Assembly: GCF_030070105.1 (NCBI RefSeq)
Contig: NZ_JASJOO010000004.1
Location: 52,989 to 116,988 of the forward strand
Length of the DNA: 64,000 nucleotides
Reading direction: 5' to 3'
Origin: Bermanella sp. WJH001
GTDB taxonomy: Bacteria > Pseudomonadota > Gammaproteobacteria > Pseudomonadales > Oceanobacteraceae
Shown here: piece by piece, positions 8,068 through 18,041 of the stretch
Position numbering within the stretch: the stretch's first letter is position 1
Layout: each line of letters opens with the position of its first letter
Notes under the pieces: generated by a model
Database searches by the model: none
What the model was told of the DNA's origin: nothing
What the model saw: the letters and a program-made list of their open reading frames with translations, nothing else
Translations under genes and position numbers: made by a program

Positions 8068-11000
8068 AGTAAACTTCCTTGCTCAGGTTCAGATGCGTTA
8101 TTCGCCATTATCACGCTTAATGATTCACCTTTTATGAGCCGGTCCAAGCTTAATATAAGTTGTTTATCTGGTTTATTATAAAACTGCCCGGTTTCACTAT
8201 TGGTGGCATTAAGGCCTCGTAAAAACAAATAATAACCACCACCAATATGTCGGTCATAATCGTAATCAGGTAAACGTAAGGCCAGTAGGCGATGCAAAGC
8301 CAGAGTATAAATCACCATTTGCACATCATACCTATGCTCGCCCATGGCTTGCTCCATTGCCTCTAAACCATAGTTAGTATAATCGTCACCTAAATGATTA
8401 GATTTGTAATCTAAAATAAAAAATTGCCCACCCCACTCAAATGTCAAATCAATAAAGCCTTTGAGCATGCCCTTTAATTGCAAGAAATCCAGATCATGGG
8501 TCTTGGAATTAAGACAAGGGTAAGTATTTAATAATTGATTAAAATCACGGGCATTTAACCTTTCAACAGGAAAATAAAATTCCATCTCTACCTTTTTCAT
8601 TTTCGCTGTTAACGCAGACAAACTCAGTGCGTTGTGAGAAAACGATTGATCATGATGAGTAAGCGGGGCATTTAAAATAATATGTAACCAGGGTTTTACA
8701 GCGTCAGCATAAAATAAATCAATGCCAAAACGGGTCAACAAGGATTCAATTAAGTCATCCAAGTTATCAGGCAAATCAGTGAAATCAATTTCTTCTAGTA
8801 AAGTATGCAAGAAATTACCAGCATGGGCCCCTCGGGGGAAGCTAAACTGCCCAGCCAGTAACGCTTGAGGATCTTGTGCTTTCACGTGAGTCTCAGAATC
8901 ATCCTCCAAATCAAAACGCGGACTAACGGGTGCATGTAAATTTCGAACCAAACTTGAAAAGCTCGATAGCTGCCAATCTCTTCTAACTCGACCATTAAAT
9001 ACACGGGCATTTAATTCACTGGTATGACTGATCTCTTTGAATACAGTTTGAGTTGACAGTAATGGTGTTACCTCAAAAGCATCACAATGATCATTCACTA
9101 ACTGCTGCAATTTGGGTAAGCGTGCTTGTGGCGCACTTTCAAATAATACATGTTGCAACGCACTTAAATGCACGTTGCTATCTAAGCGTTTATTGCCTGT
9201 GATTTCAGGAATAGTGACATAACATTTACTGGCTGCACGAGTTAAACCAACATAGAGTAAGCGTACCTCTTCCGCTAAACCTTCTTGAATTCGTTGCTCT
9301 TTGAAATCATCTGCAAGATCACACACCAACTGTTTGGCTTGCTCATCATAAAACAACTCATCACTGGACTCTTTGCCATCCCAGTTAAAGGGTAAAAATA
9401 CCACTGGGTACTCTAAACCTTTCGATTTATGGATGGTGATAATTTGAACCAGATTCGCATCACTCTCTAACCGTAATTGCTGTTGTTCTGCACCATCTTT
9501 TGATTGCATAATTTGCTGAACAAACCAGGTCAACAGACCTTGCATTCCCTGCACTTGAGTGGAGCTGTGCTGTAACAATTCAGCAAGATGCATCATGTTT
9601 GTTAAGCGGCGTTCGCCATCAGCAAGGGTTAACCATGTATTTGGTAATTGACGGCTGTGAAGCCAATGCATCACCATAGCCATTACCCCTTGTTTTTGCC
9701 AAATCTCATGACACAAATACAGCTGTTCTAACTGGGCTTCCCAAGCATGTTCATCTTGATTAAAGCGTTTAAAATCCTCCAGTGATAATCCCCAAGCAGG
9801 GTGAGCAATGGCATTTCGATATTGGCGCTCACTAATACTGTGCACACCTTGTAATAAGGCAAGTAAAGCCTGTGCCTCTTCGCTTTCGAAAACACTTTCT
9901 TGGCCAACATATACGCAGCTAATTCCACGTAATCCCAAACTATTTTTGACCAGGGCCGCTTGCTGGCGATTACGTACTAAAACAGCCACATCACTTGCAA
10001 CAATAGGATGTTCACCCACCTTTATGACTTGCTGCTGCCCGCCACTTAACAAAATACTAATTTGTTCTGCACAGCTTTCAGCACACACATGATTCAAACT
10101 GCTTTTATTTTGCATACTAGCTTCATCTACTAGTACCCAGCTTAAAGCAGGTTGAATGTCATCATTAATCACTAATGAATCAGCCGTGTCATTGGCTTTT
10201 ACTTTTAAGAAGGGAATGCTCTCATCATAAATAAACGGATGGGCATGTTGGGTAAAAATCTCATTAACCGCTGACACCATATATTGTGTGGAGCGGTAAT
10301 TGGTGTCCAGTGTGTACTGATGGTCTACCTGTTTCTTAGCTTCGATGTAGGTAAATATATCAGCCCCACGAAACTTATAAATCGCTTGCTTTGGGTCACC
10401 TATCATAAACAGAGCATGTTGTTGACGAATGCTTTGTTGTGCATAGATAGACTGGAATACTTGGTACTGTTCAGCATCTGTGTCTTGAAATTCATCCACC
10501 ATGGCCACAGGATATTGCTGCCTTATTTGTTGCAGCAATGCTTCACGATTATGACCATTCAAAGCACCATTTACATGACTAAGTAAGTCATCGGTTGATA
10601 AGACTTGCTGCTGTTGTTTCAACTCATCTAAACGCAACCTAAGTGCAGCTAAATACTCGATGCGTAATTGACGAGTCTTCTGGGTTTTTGCATGTTCAAA
10701 ACCATCTATACGGTCAATTAAACCCTGACACATTTCACTTAATGAATGCATCACCGCTTCGCCGCCTTTTTTTACACTCTTAGTTAACCCTTGTGGTGTA
10801 AATGCAGTTAAAGCATCTAAAATATCTTTTGTTTTAATGGTATAGGGACGCTCAAGATAGGCTTGAATAGTACCTACCCTTTTAGATACACCTTTGCCAA
10901 AAGTGCCATGTAAAAGAGGATGATTTAATATTTGCGCAATAAACCCTTCGCCGTCATTTAACCATGCATGGCTAAAGGACTGCTGCATGCTTTGCAATTT

Positions 11001-11663
11001 ATCACTCGATTCATCAAAGTCTTCAACTATGCCCTTTTCACCAAAATGAAAATGAGCGTGTTTATAAATCAAAGAACGTAAATCTTTTAATAATTGCTCT
11101 GGTGTTTTCCATTGTGATAACACCAACTGCAACATAGCACCATTAAGAGGATAAACCTTGGCACGCCAAACATCTCTTACCGCCTGTTCAAGTAATTCTG
11201 ATTCATCAAGTAATAATTCAAATTCACCATTGATTCCGCTTTCAACCGCATTTTGTCTTAGCAAACGCTGTGCAAATCCGTGAATCGTATAAATAGCCGC
11301 TAAGTCCATTAATTGTTGGGCGTCTTTTAATCTTTGTAATGCCGCTGGCACATCACCCATTTCAGCTAAAATATCATCAATTAATGGGTCATGTGATTGA
11401 TGTTGCAATGCAAGATAGGCATTGCGTAAACGTGAGCGAATTCGACTGCGTAACTCTTCTGTGGCTGCGCGAGTGAATGTCACCACTAGAATATTTTCAG
11501 GACTTAATGGCTCACATTGATGCCCCAACACTAGACGTAAATACAAACTGGTTATGGTGTATGTTTTTCCGGTACCGGCACTGGCTTCAATGAGTGATAC
11601 ACCTTTAAGTGCAGTACGCGTGACATCTAATACTTGCATATCATTTGAGGTATTGAGTGTCAT
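8064..11663 (-). CDS. recB: Exodeoxyribonuclease V beta subunit RecB
   Basis: RecB supplies the 3'-5' helicase and the only nuclease of RecBCD. Walker A lies in EASAGTGKTYT (residues 26-36), helicase motif II reads MVDEFQDTD, and HKSKGLEYPVVFLPF is motif V. The C-terminal nuclease core FILDYKSN places the metal-binding Asp and Lys near residues 1085-1087. The length of 1199 matches E. coli RecB (1180). It overlaps recC by 4 nt at its start and recD by 4 nt at its end, so the three subunits should be made in fixed proportion from one message. Confidence 0.96.
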   Translation of the reverse strand: MTLNTSNDMQVLDVTRTALKGVSLIEASAGTGKTYTITSLYLRLVLGHQCEPLSPENILVVTFTRAATEELRSRIRSRLRNAYLALQHQSHDPLIDDILAEMGDVPAALQRLKDAQQLMDLAAIYTIHGFAQRLLRQNAVESGINGEFELLLDESELLEQAVRDVWRAKVYPLNGAMLQLVLSQWKTPEQLLKDLRSLIYKHAHFHFGEKGIVEDFDESSDKLQSMQQSFSHAWLNDGEGFIAQILNHPLLHGTFGKGVSKRVGTIQAYLERPYTIKTKDILDALTAFTPQGLTKSVKKGGEAVMHSLSEMCQGLIDRIDGFEHAKTQKTRQLRIEYLAALRLRLDELKQQQQVLSTDDLLSHVNGALNGHNREALLQQIRQQYPVAMVDEFQDTDAEQYQVFQSIYAQQSIRQQHALFMIGDPKQAIYKFRGADIFTYIEAKKQVDHQYTLDTNYRSTQYMVSAVNEIFTQHAHPFIYDESIPFLKVKANDTADSLVINDDIQPALSWVLVDEASMQNKSSLNHVCAESCAEQISILLSGGQQQVIKVGEHPIVASDVAVLVRNRQQAALVKNSLGLRGISCVYVGQESVFESEEAQALLALLQGVHSISERQYRNAIAHPAWGLSLEDFKRFNQDEHAWEAQLEQLYLCHEIWQKQGVMAMVMHWLHSRQLPNTWLTLADGERRLTNMMHLAELLQHSSTQVQGMQGLLTWFVQQIMQSKDGAEQQQLRLESDANLVQIITIHKSKGLEYPVVFLPFNWDGKESSDELFYDEQAKQLVCDLADDFKEQRIQEGLAEEVRLLYVGLTRAASKCYVTIPEITGNKRLDSNVHLSALQHVLFESAPQARLPKLQQLVNDHCDAFEVTPLLSTQTVFKEISHTSELNARVFNGRVRRDWQLSSFSSLVRNLHAPVSPRFDLEDDSETHVKAQDPQALLAGQFSFPRGAHAGNFLHTLLEEIDFTDLPDNLDDLIESLLTRFGIDLFYADAVKPWLHIILNAPLTHHDQSFSHNALSLSALTAKMKKVEMEFYFPVERLNARDFNQLLNTYPCLNSKTHDLDFLQLKGMLKGFIDLTFEWGGQFFILDYKSNHLGDDYTNYGLEAMEQAMGEHRYDVQMVIYTLALHRLLALRLPDYDYDRHIGGGYYLFLRGLNATNSETGQFYNKPDKQLILSLDRLIKGESLSVIMANNASEPEQGSLL

Positions 11664-14600
11664 AGTTTTTCTACCTCAAGCAATGTTTGTTCAAACCAAA
11701 TTGCAAAAACATCATGTGCATAATCAAAGGTATCCGCCGGTATATCGTCTAAATCACCAAAGCAGCGCCTTACATGTAAGTCATCACGTTCACCGGCCAC
11801 TGCAAATGATCCAGTAGTGCCTTCAAAAACCGATCGAGCTTTATCTTGCTGAGATGATCGCGCACCTTTAGATAACGGCGCATGAAGCTGCCATGCTGTT
11901 TCAGGTAGAAATGCCAATGGCGCTTGATTACCCTGCATAAAAATTTGCATCAGGTTATTTAAATATTGCTTTGCAGTGTCTGCGGCCATAGGTAGCACAT
12001 TGACTACAGCATCTTGGCAAATAAGACGTGTATGTTTTTGATACCGCATAGCAGACAAGCTGGCTTGCTCAAGTAACGCTTGTATCAAATGTTTTGCCTT
12101 AAATTTACTTGGGACTAAATGCAGATGGTATTGATCAAACACCTTATATTGCCAGCCTAGTAACCGAAGAAACCCCGTTTCAAATTGAGCGTTAATTTCT
12201 ATAGGTGCGCTCTGAGCATAACGCTTATATGGTGCATACGCATTCAACATAGCTTGTAATTGCAACTCCAGGCCTTGCCAATGTTGCTGCCCTATCTCCC
12301 CAAATGCCAGCGTCCCCTCAACTGCACTTTTACTTGAATTCAAACCATATAGATGATCCTGCAGCAGGTGTTGTTTAATTTGAAATTGCGTTAAACCATC
12401 GAGTGCAAACGGCTCATCATCCTCGATATCCTCTGCATATTGATACAAGCTAATATCGAGATTTTGATTCAAATAAAAACGACATGGGTTTTGAAAAAAC
12501 GCAATTAACTGCTCAAGTAAAATATCATTATGAATCAAGCTAGCTTGCACTGGCATAGGTTCTTTAGCTTGTGAAATTAAGCTTTCATCTTGACTCTCAA
12601 TGGCCCCTAACCAATCTTGATTAAAACTAAAAAACGGCGAAGATGGTTGATAATAACTAGGATTAAAAGGCTGTAATGGATGCTGTTGTATTAAACCTGC
12701 TGATTCATCCGCTTGTGCAAGATAGTCAAGCAACTCAGCTAACACCACAGAGGGGGTCATGGCATCATCATTGTTTTGATTTTTACTTTTATAACTTAAC
12801 CAAAGTGATTCACGTGCAGATAAAATGGCTTCTAAAAATAAATAGCGATCTTCATTTCGACGACTACGATCACCCAAGCGATGTTTAAAGCGCATTAAAT
12901 CCAAACTATTAGGAATCACACTACGGGGATATTCACTGTCATTTAATCCTAATACAGCCACCACTTTAAAAGGAATGCTTCGCATGGGAAGTAACGTACA
13001 AAAGTTAACTTTACCCACCATAAAATGCTGCGAACCATTTGCTTTTTGTAAACGTGCTTTTAGACCATCAGCAAAAACGGTGTGCTCAATTTCTTGTTGA
13101 AAATTAACGGCCTGAATGCCAGTTACCCAGCTTTCAAGTGCGACATTGACATGCTCTAAAACACTCAACTCTTCATCGCTTGGGGCAAAAAATGTTTGTT
13201 GCCATTGATGGATAAAAGGCGTCCATTGTTGTGGCTGCCTTGCCTGTTTGGCTTGTTGTGAAAATTCGTGTAGATCATTCACAAACGCCATTAAAGGCCC
13301 AAGTAAGGCCGCGTCTAACCCTTCGACATTTTGCACCGGTACAATTCCAAACACACTATCGCTGGTTTGCATGGCATAACCCATAAGCAAACGCTTAAAC
13401 CCGTACAACCAAGTATTTTGTTGCCAGTTGGGTAAACCCAATTGCTCACGACTTTGCCCATCAAACCCCCAACGCACACCTGCTTCAATTAGCCATTGCT
13501 TGAGCGTGGGTAAATCAGATTCAGATAATTGATAGGCACGATAAATAGCCGGAATTTCTAATAACGTTATGACATCACTAAATAGCAAGCGCGATTGAGG
13601 CAAACCCAGTAACAAAATAAAACCATTTAATATTGGGTGCTCAGCTTGTAATGGCCGATCTGATATAGAGTATGGAATACGCATATTCGAATCTTGGCTA
13701 TTAAAAACCGCATCAATAAACGGCGCATAACTGGCCACATCAGGAATCATCACAACCACATCTTGTGGGGCCACATTTGTCTGCTCAAATACACTTAATA
13801 GATGATCATGCAGGACTTCAATTTCACGCATTGGGCTATGACAACCCACAATTTTTACACTGTCGTCCAGTGCTAATGGCTCACTTGGCTGTTGCAAATT
13901 TAAGATATGGTTTTGAATATTTTCTAACAGATTATCAGCGCCACTTTCAAAAAATAATGATTGCTCTTGAATATCGGGCACTTCCAACAACAAACGTTGA
14001 AAGTCCTGCCCTAACTTACCAAGAGATGCCAGCAGGTCGTTCCCGGCATCGGTCATGGGTAATTGCACGTTACGTGCTCTTAATCTGGCCTGTACGGTTT
14101 CACTCACCACATCCCCCCAATAAAACTGGCAAGGATTCGGCGTTAATAAATGCACATCCATTTTTTGCGAAAGCAATTGCAAGGCGTCTATTTGATGTTT
14201 TGGCAGGGTGGTAAAGCCAAAGAAAATCACACGATTAGGAAGGTCCTGTGAATTACTATTGGCCAACACCTGCATAAAGTCTGTCACCATATTGCCACGA
14301 TGACGTTCGCACAAGCCTTTGTTTTTCACTTTTTCAATCAGGTAGTGCCATAAAATACCCTGCCAGCGTTGATCAGTAAGAGGCTCACCTTCTATCTCAA
14401 AAGCTTGGTTTTGCCACGTTTCAATCCAGTCTGGGCGGTAAACTAAATATTGGTCATATAAATCGGCAATGGTACTGGCTAAGCGATACTGCTTAAGTGC
14501 AGCGTGTGCATGGCTATCTTCGTCGCTGGTTGTTAAGTAGCTTTGTAATAATTGAAATTCATCTTGCGCCATTAAGCTTGTATCTTGCAGTGCTTCGACC

Positions 14601-14881
14601 ACCAACCAAGTAAGGCTATCTTTGTTAAAGACACTTTCTTGCGCTAATTCGGGCATCAATTGACGCTGAATTTGCCAGAAGAATCGCGAGGGCATGGGAA
14701 ACTCTAAATTGGCGGCTATGCCTAAACTATTCGCCAGCTGCATTTTTAACCAATGGGCCAAACCTGGGTTTTCAACCACAATGGTTTCATGCTCTAAAGG
14801 GCTCACATCTTGCTCTAACAATAAGGCCACAAGCTGTGCTAGCAACCGCTCTACTTTGTTAGATTGATACAAATACAGCAT
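11660..14881 (-). CDS. recC: Exodeoxyribonuclease V gamma subunit RecC
   Basis: RecC is the scaffold and Chi-recognition subunit, shaped like inactive helicase and nuclease domains. The N-terminus MLYLYQSNKVERLLAQL and the block ETIVVENPGLAHWLKMQLA are diagnostic. Further family blocks are FFGFTTLPKHQ, HSPMREIEVLHDHLL and LPMRSIPFKVVAVLGLND. The length is 1073 (E. coli 1122). It is the first gene of the operon; the 154 nt between its start and the divergent Hpt gene must hold both promoters, although no clear consensus was found there. Confidence 0.95.
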   Translation of the reverse strand: MLYLYQSNKVERLLAQLVALLLEQDVSPLEHETIVVENPGLAHWLKMQLANSLGIAANLEFPMPSRFFWQIQRQLMPELAQESVFNKDSLTWLVVEALQDTSLMAQDEFQLLQSYLTTSDEDSHAHAALKQYRLASTIADLYDQYLVYRPDWIETWQNQAFEIEGEPLTDQRWQGILWHYLIEKVKNKGLCERHRGNMVTDFMQVLANSNSQDLPNRVIFFGFTTLPKHQIDALQLLSQKMDVHLLTPNPCQFYWGDVVSETVQARLRARNVQLPMTDAGNDLLASLGKLGQDFQRLLLEVPDIQEQSLFFESGADNLLENIQNHILNLQQPSEPLALDDSVKIVGCHSPMREIEVLHDHLLSVFEQTNVAPQDVVVMIPDVASYAPFIDAVFNSQDSNMRIPYSISDRPLQAEHPILNGFILLLGLPQSRLLFSDVITLLEIPAIYRAYQLSESDLPTLKQWLIEAGVRWGFDGQSREQLGLPNWQQNTWLYGFKRLLMGYAMQTSDSVFGIVPVQNVEGLDAALLGPLMAFVNDLHEFSQQAKQARQPQQWTPFIHQWQQTFFAPSDEELSVLEHVNVALESWVTGIQAVNFQQEIEHTVFADGLKARLQKANGSQHFMVGKVNFCTLLPMRSIPFKVVAVLGLNDSEYPRSVIPNSLDLMRFKHRLGDRSRRNEDRYLFLEAILSARESLWLSYKSKNQNNDDAMTPSVVLAELLDYLAQADESAGLIQQHPLQPFNPSYYQPSSPFFSFNQDWLGAIESQDESLISQAKEPMPVQASLIHNDILLEQLIAFFQNPCRFYLNQNLDISLYQYAEDIEDDEPFALDGLTQFQIKQHLLQDHLYGLNSSKSAVEGTLAFGEIGQQHWQGLELQLQAMLNAYAPYKRYAQSAPIEINAQFETGFLRLLGWQYKVFDQYHLHLVPSKFKAKHLIQALLEQASLSAMRYQKHTRLICQDAVVNVLPMAADTAKQYLNNLMQIFMQGNQAPLAFLPETAWQLHAPLSKGARSSQQDKARSVFEGTTGSFAVAGERDDLHVRRCFGDLDDIPADTFDYAHDVFAIWFEQTLLEVEKL

Positions 14882-15035
14882 GAAAATGCGCCCAGATAAT
14901 AAAAACAGCTATTTAAAAACAGATACTTACAAAACACCAGTAAAGCTCTGCAAAGTTAAAAAATTGAAACAACCTTGTTTGACATTCTACCAAGCTGAAC
15001 CAAACTAATTACAAGTGCGCAAAAAGGAGCTGAAT

Positions 15036-15401
15036 GTGTCTGATTGGCCTGATCAACTACCCGGTTTAAACCTTAAAAAAGCCCTCTCTCAATTAGGTGG
15101 CAAAAAAACCCTTTATGTACGCTTACTTGGCATGTTTGAGGCTAGCCATGTAGAAGATGGCAACCGAATTATTGAGGCAGCCAAACAAGAAGACTGGACC
15201 AGTGTGAATGAAATAAATCACGCATTAAAAGGCGTGACAGGCAATTTAGCCGCGGATGACTTGTTTGCGCTGTGCACTTCTATTGATCATAAGCTTAAAG
15301 ATGGCAATCACGATATTGCACAAGAGCTTGCTGACATCCCCCAAGCCATGGAGACCCTGCTGAGCACGGTCAAACAGGCCAAAGACTTACCCACCGATTA
15401 A
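15036..15401 (+). CDS. Stand-alone Hpt (histidine phosphotransfer) domain protein
   Basis: This 121-residue protein is a single Hpt domain, the intermediate that carries phosphate between a hybrid kinase receiver and a final response regulator. The phospho-acceptor motif is NHALKGVTGNL with His62. The GTG at 15036 is chosen because AAGGAG lies 6 nt upstream; an in-frame GTG 7 codons earlier has no such site. No kinase or regulator is adjacent. Two hybrid kinases in this window (at 19.8 kb and 41.7-44.5 kb) end in receivers without an Hpt, so either could be a partner, but this is inference only. It is divergent from recC and its stop overlaps that of the next gene by 4 nt. Confidence 0.82.
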   Translation: MSDWPDQLPGLNLKKALSQLGGKKTLYVRLLGMFEASHVEDGNRIIEAAKQEDWTSVNEINHALKGVTGNLAADDLFALCTSIDHKLKDGNHDIAQELADIPQAMETLLSTVKQAKDLPTD

Positions 15402-16063
15402 CTTACGTTTTTTTGGAAGATAATCACGTCATTTCCAATCAATGTATAACTGAGCTGATGCTTTTGTGCGAGCCAGATAAAACACGCTTCACTAAAAAAG
15501 CACACATGAGTTAAGTCATTTTTATAATGCCACTTGGCAAACGCCTCAGGTGTTGTAACGCGTTTGGTCATCACAGCTAAATACCCGTTTGATTTGAGCA
15601 TGCTTAGCCATTGCTTAAATACCTGTTGTGGCTGGTGTAGATGCTCAATCACTTCTGTTGATGTAATAGCGTCGTAATAATTTGGCTTTAATACAGATTG
15701 CTCAGGGTGATAGAAGTGATCAAAAACACTCACTTCCATCCCCTCTTCTTGCATCATGTTGGCCAGTAACGGGCCAGGCCCACAGCCAAAATCCAACACC
15801 TTTTGATTGACCGAAAGCCGCTCTTTAAGTGGTAACCATAACCGGTTTAAAAACTGCCTGTAGCCGTCGTCTTGCACATCATTTTCATGTTGATCATATT
15901 CGGCCTTTTCTTGAGCTGGCGTTAAATAAAACTCAGCAGGCACAAACACCAAATGACACTGCTGACAGCTCAAATATGCCCGTTTGCTTCGCCTGTTGTT
16001 ATCTTGATGAAATAAGCGGTGATCGCGGCTTTCACATAAAGGGCATGCAACGTGTGAAAACAT
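15398..16063 (-). CDS. Class I SAM-dependent methyltransferase with N-terminal Cys cluster
   Basis: The 221-residue protein has a Methyltransf_23-type fold with motif I VLDFGCGPGPLLANMM and a post-motif segment ITSTEVIEHLHQP. The N-terminus has two Cys pairs, CPLC and CQQC, spaced like a small zinc ribbon, a combination seen in many uncharacterised methyltransferases. The substrate cannot be told from sequence. It is followed upstream by the isomerase gene after only 3 nt, so the two are likely in one operon. An AdoMet-dependent role in small-molecule or cell-surface modification is possible but not supported further. Confidence 0.8.
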   Translation of the reverse strand: MFSHVACPLCESRDHRLFHQDNNRRSKRAYLSCQQCHLVFVPAEFYLTPAQEKAEYDQHENDVQDDGYRQFLNRLWLPLKERLSVNQKVLDFGCGPGPLLANMMQEEGMEVSVFDHFYHPEQSVLKPNYYDAITSTEVIEHLHQPQQVFKQWLSMLKSNGYLAVMTKRVTTPEAFAKWHYKNDLTHVCFFSEACFIWLAQKHQLSYTLIGNDVIIFQKNVS

Positions 16064-16066
16064 AAA

Positions 16067-16657
16067 TTACGCCAAGGCCTTTTGGACAAACATCAGACGA
16101 TCCTGACCAAAAAATACATCACCACCCACCTTGAAAGCCGGTACACCAAACAACCCTAACTCATGGGCATCGGTAACCGTTTGCTTGAGCCCGTCTTTAA
16201 TATTGGCCTGTTGGCAACCTGCCAAAATATCATTTACATCAAAACCCAGGCGAATAAAGTGCTCTGCCACCGCTTGCTCGTTATTCACATCCAAACCATC
16301 TTGCCAAATAGCATTAAAGGTTTGCTCAACAAAATACGGGACTTTGTCCGCCTGTGTTTGCTGAATATACAGACAAGCTCTCAGCAAAAAGATGGTGTTA
16401 AACGGAAACTGTTTTGGCCAGCTCATCGGCACCTGATAATGGTCGGCCCATAAATGGCAATCACGATGAATCCATTTAGCTTTATTAGGGATAAACGCAG
16501 GTGATGGCATTTCTTGAGCTTGATGTAAGGCCCCTAGAAACACAGGTTTATAGTTAATATCCACATCATACGCAGCCAGCGCTTTTGGCAATTGTGTCAT
16601 GGCAAGATAACTGTAAGGGCTGACAAAATCGAAGTAAAAATCCAAGGTTTTCGCCAT
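16067..16657 (-). CDS. 2-hydroxychromene-2-carboxylate isomerase / DsbA-fold protein
   Basis: The product belongs to the DsbA-like GST-kappa/HCCA isomerase family, which catalyses glutathione-dependent isomerisations in aromatic degradation or plays unknown roles. The N-terminus MAKTLDFYFDFVSPYSYLA has the FDFxSPYxYLA signature with the catalytic Ser. The C-terminal GVPAFKVGGDVFFGQDRL is also typical. The ATG at 16657 is chosen: AAGGA is a short distance upstream, whereas the longer open frame adds 20 non-family residues. No naphthalene-degradation genes are nearby, so the classical substrate is doubtful. Confidence 0.88.
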   Translation of the reverse strand: MAKTLDFYFDFVSPYSYLAMTQLPKALAAYDVDINYKPVFLGALHQAQEMPSPAFIPNKAKWIHRDCHLWADHYQVPMSWPKQFPFNTIFLLRACLYIQQTQADKVPYFVEQTFNAIWQDGLDVNNEQAVAEHFIRLGFDVNDILAGCQQANIKDGLKQTVTDAHELGLFGVPAFKVGGDVFFGQDRLMFVQKALA

Positions 16658-17090
16658 ATTTATATTCCTTATTTTTATTGGATGTGGAAGAGAAGGCCGC
16701 CTATGAAACCACAGCAAAGGTCAAAGCAGCAATGGCCCTGACAATCAGTTTAGCGAACAAAAAATAATTAAAGCCAAGCAAATAAGTCTGGGCCATTGGG
16801 TCAAAAACTGGTCATAAGCTGCCTATATCACCAAAACAAGAAACTCCCTGCGAACCATCCACTCATGCTTGTGTCTGAGATTTTATGATAAAAAACAACT
16901 GAATAGGGATTCATTTGGTACAAATGAACCAGTAATTTTTTTATTCAATGGACATAAGTGCCAGTAACACGTTGTTACATTAAAAAATCAGACTTGAGCA
17001 CTTTGACAAAGGCTGTCTTTAGGCTAATCTGCTCACCTAAATTTTTTTGGCCGACACGGACCAAAACGGGATAAAAATAATAAAAAGCCC
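16658..17090. other. Gene-free stretch with two inverted repeats
   Basis: No convincing gene is seen in these 433 nt. CAATGGCCC (16730-16738) and GGGCCATTG (16790-16798) can pair across 51 nt; with flanks the match is 13 of 14. A near-palindrome GTAACACGTTGTTAC lies at 16964-16978, about 110 nt before the secreted-protein gene, and could be an operator. Confidence 0.5.
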
Positions 17091-17933
17091 ATGAATACGA
17101 TATTTTCATATACAACATTGCTGCTGACAGGCGTTTTTGCTGTGAATCATCACGCCACGGCACAGTTGCAACCAATGGATGATGCTCAAATGGAGCAAAC
17201 CGTCGGTCAAGCGTATATCGAAATGGACACTCGCCTAGTAGACGACAACAAAATCAGCCGCATCACATTTGGCCAAAGCGTTAAAATTCAAGCCAATGCA
17301 GACAGCCTAACCCTAGGCGCTGGCTATGATAATGGCGTCAATGTGGGCACCGACTTCAATGCCAATAACATTTCCCTAGGTTATATCGATACCGCCACCA
17401 ACACCATTGTGCCATTTGAGTTCACCAACCCGTATTTTGAGTGGGCCGTAGACAACACGGCAACGGCTAGCAAAAACAACATGATGGGGTTTCGCATCGG
17501 TTTTGAAGACGCTAAAGGTGTATTACAAGGGGACTTCACTAATTTCAGCGGCAACATAGGCATGACCATCAACGGCAATGCCACAAGCTTATTCACTGGT
17601 GCTGGTGGTAGCGCCACCACCAACCGCGCTACCCATATTGGTGAAAGCACGGGTTCATGTAATGAGGGTGTTGACTGCGTATCCCTTGCCAACATTCAAA
17701 GCCTTGAAGTTGGTAACAGTGATGGCTCAGCAGGCACCGCGGATTTTTTCCTGTCTTTTCAAAAAAACACATTAAACTGGGGCGCAGGTCAAACCGCCAG
17801 CAAAGGCTTCTTTATGAATGTACCCACTAGCACCAATCTGAATGTTACCAATTCAGCGTCAAGTACTGGCCGCCTGGCCACTGAGTTCATTGACCGTGGC
17901 GTTGGCCGCTGGAATGTCGCCCCAACCCCTTAA
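17091..17933 (+). CDS. Secreted FilA/DUF6160-like protein
   Basis: A 280-residue exported protein with a signal peptide (about 1-24, ending HATA). The mature start LQPMDDAQMEQTVGQAYIEM resembles the MDDA-M-x-x-TGQA motif at the N-terminus of FilA-like/DUF6160 surface proteins of gammaproteobacteria. The rest is rich in Gly, Asn, Thr and Ser with alternating hydrophobic residues, suggesting a beta-rich, possibly beta-helical surface or pilus-associated protein. Two Cys in GSCNEGVDC could form a disulfide. The gene stands alone, with a long upstream region holding a near-palindrome. The family link is from motif memory and is moderate. Confidence 0.65.
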   Translation: MNTIFSYTTLLLTGVFAVNHHATAQLQPMDDAQMEQTVGQAYIEMDTRLVDDNKISRITFGQSVKIQANADSLTLGAGYDNGVNVGTDFNANNISLGYIDTATNTIVPFEFTNPYFEWAVDNTATASKNNMMGFRIGFEDAKGVLQGDFTNFSGNIGMTINGNATSLFTGAGGSATTNRATHIGESTGSCNEGVDCVSLANIQSLEVGNSDGSAGTADFFLSFQKNTLNWGAGQTASKGFFMNVPTSTNLNVTNSASSTGRLATEFIDRGVGRWNVAPTP

Positions 17934-17992
17934 TTAGCACACCATTCATCTTTTCATGAAAACTCTGCGTTTCGCCTTTGCCCAAGCCTAGG

Positions 17993-17998
17993 TATAAT
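17993..17998 (+). promoter_or_regulatory. Probable -10 element upstream of gcvT
   Basis: A perfect TATAAT lies 44 nt before the gcvT ATG. No good -35 is found at 16-18 nt, which would fit an activator-dependent promoter. No glycine-riboswitch core was recognised in the 108-nt gap. Confidence 0.4.
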
Positions 17999-18041
17999 GC
18001 CGCCTTTTATTTTAAACCACACCAACACTAGGATTATATCC

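Noticed and set aside
16678..16764. Short plus-strand frame (GTG, 27 codons, ending TAA) with Ala/Lys-rich coding look
   Set aside because: Too short, no clear ribosome binding site, overlapping the complementary arms; no family recognised.
17934..18041. Glycine riboswitch upstream of gcvT
   Set aside because: The gap is short and no conserved glycine-aptamer core was recognised.
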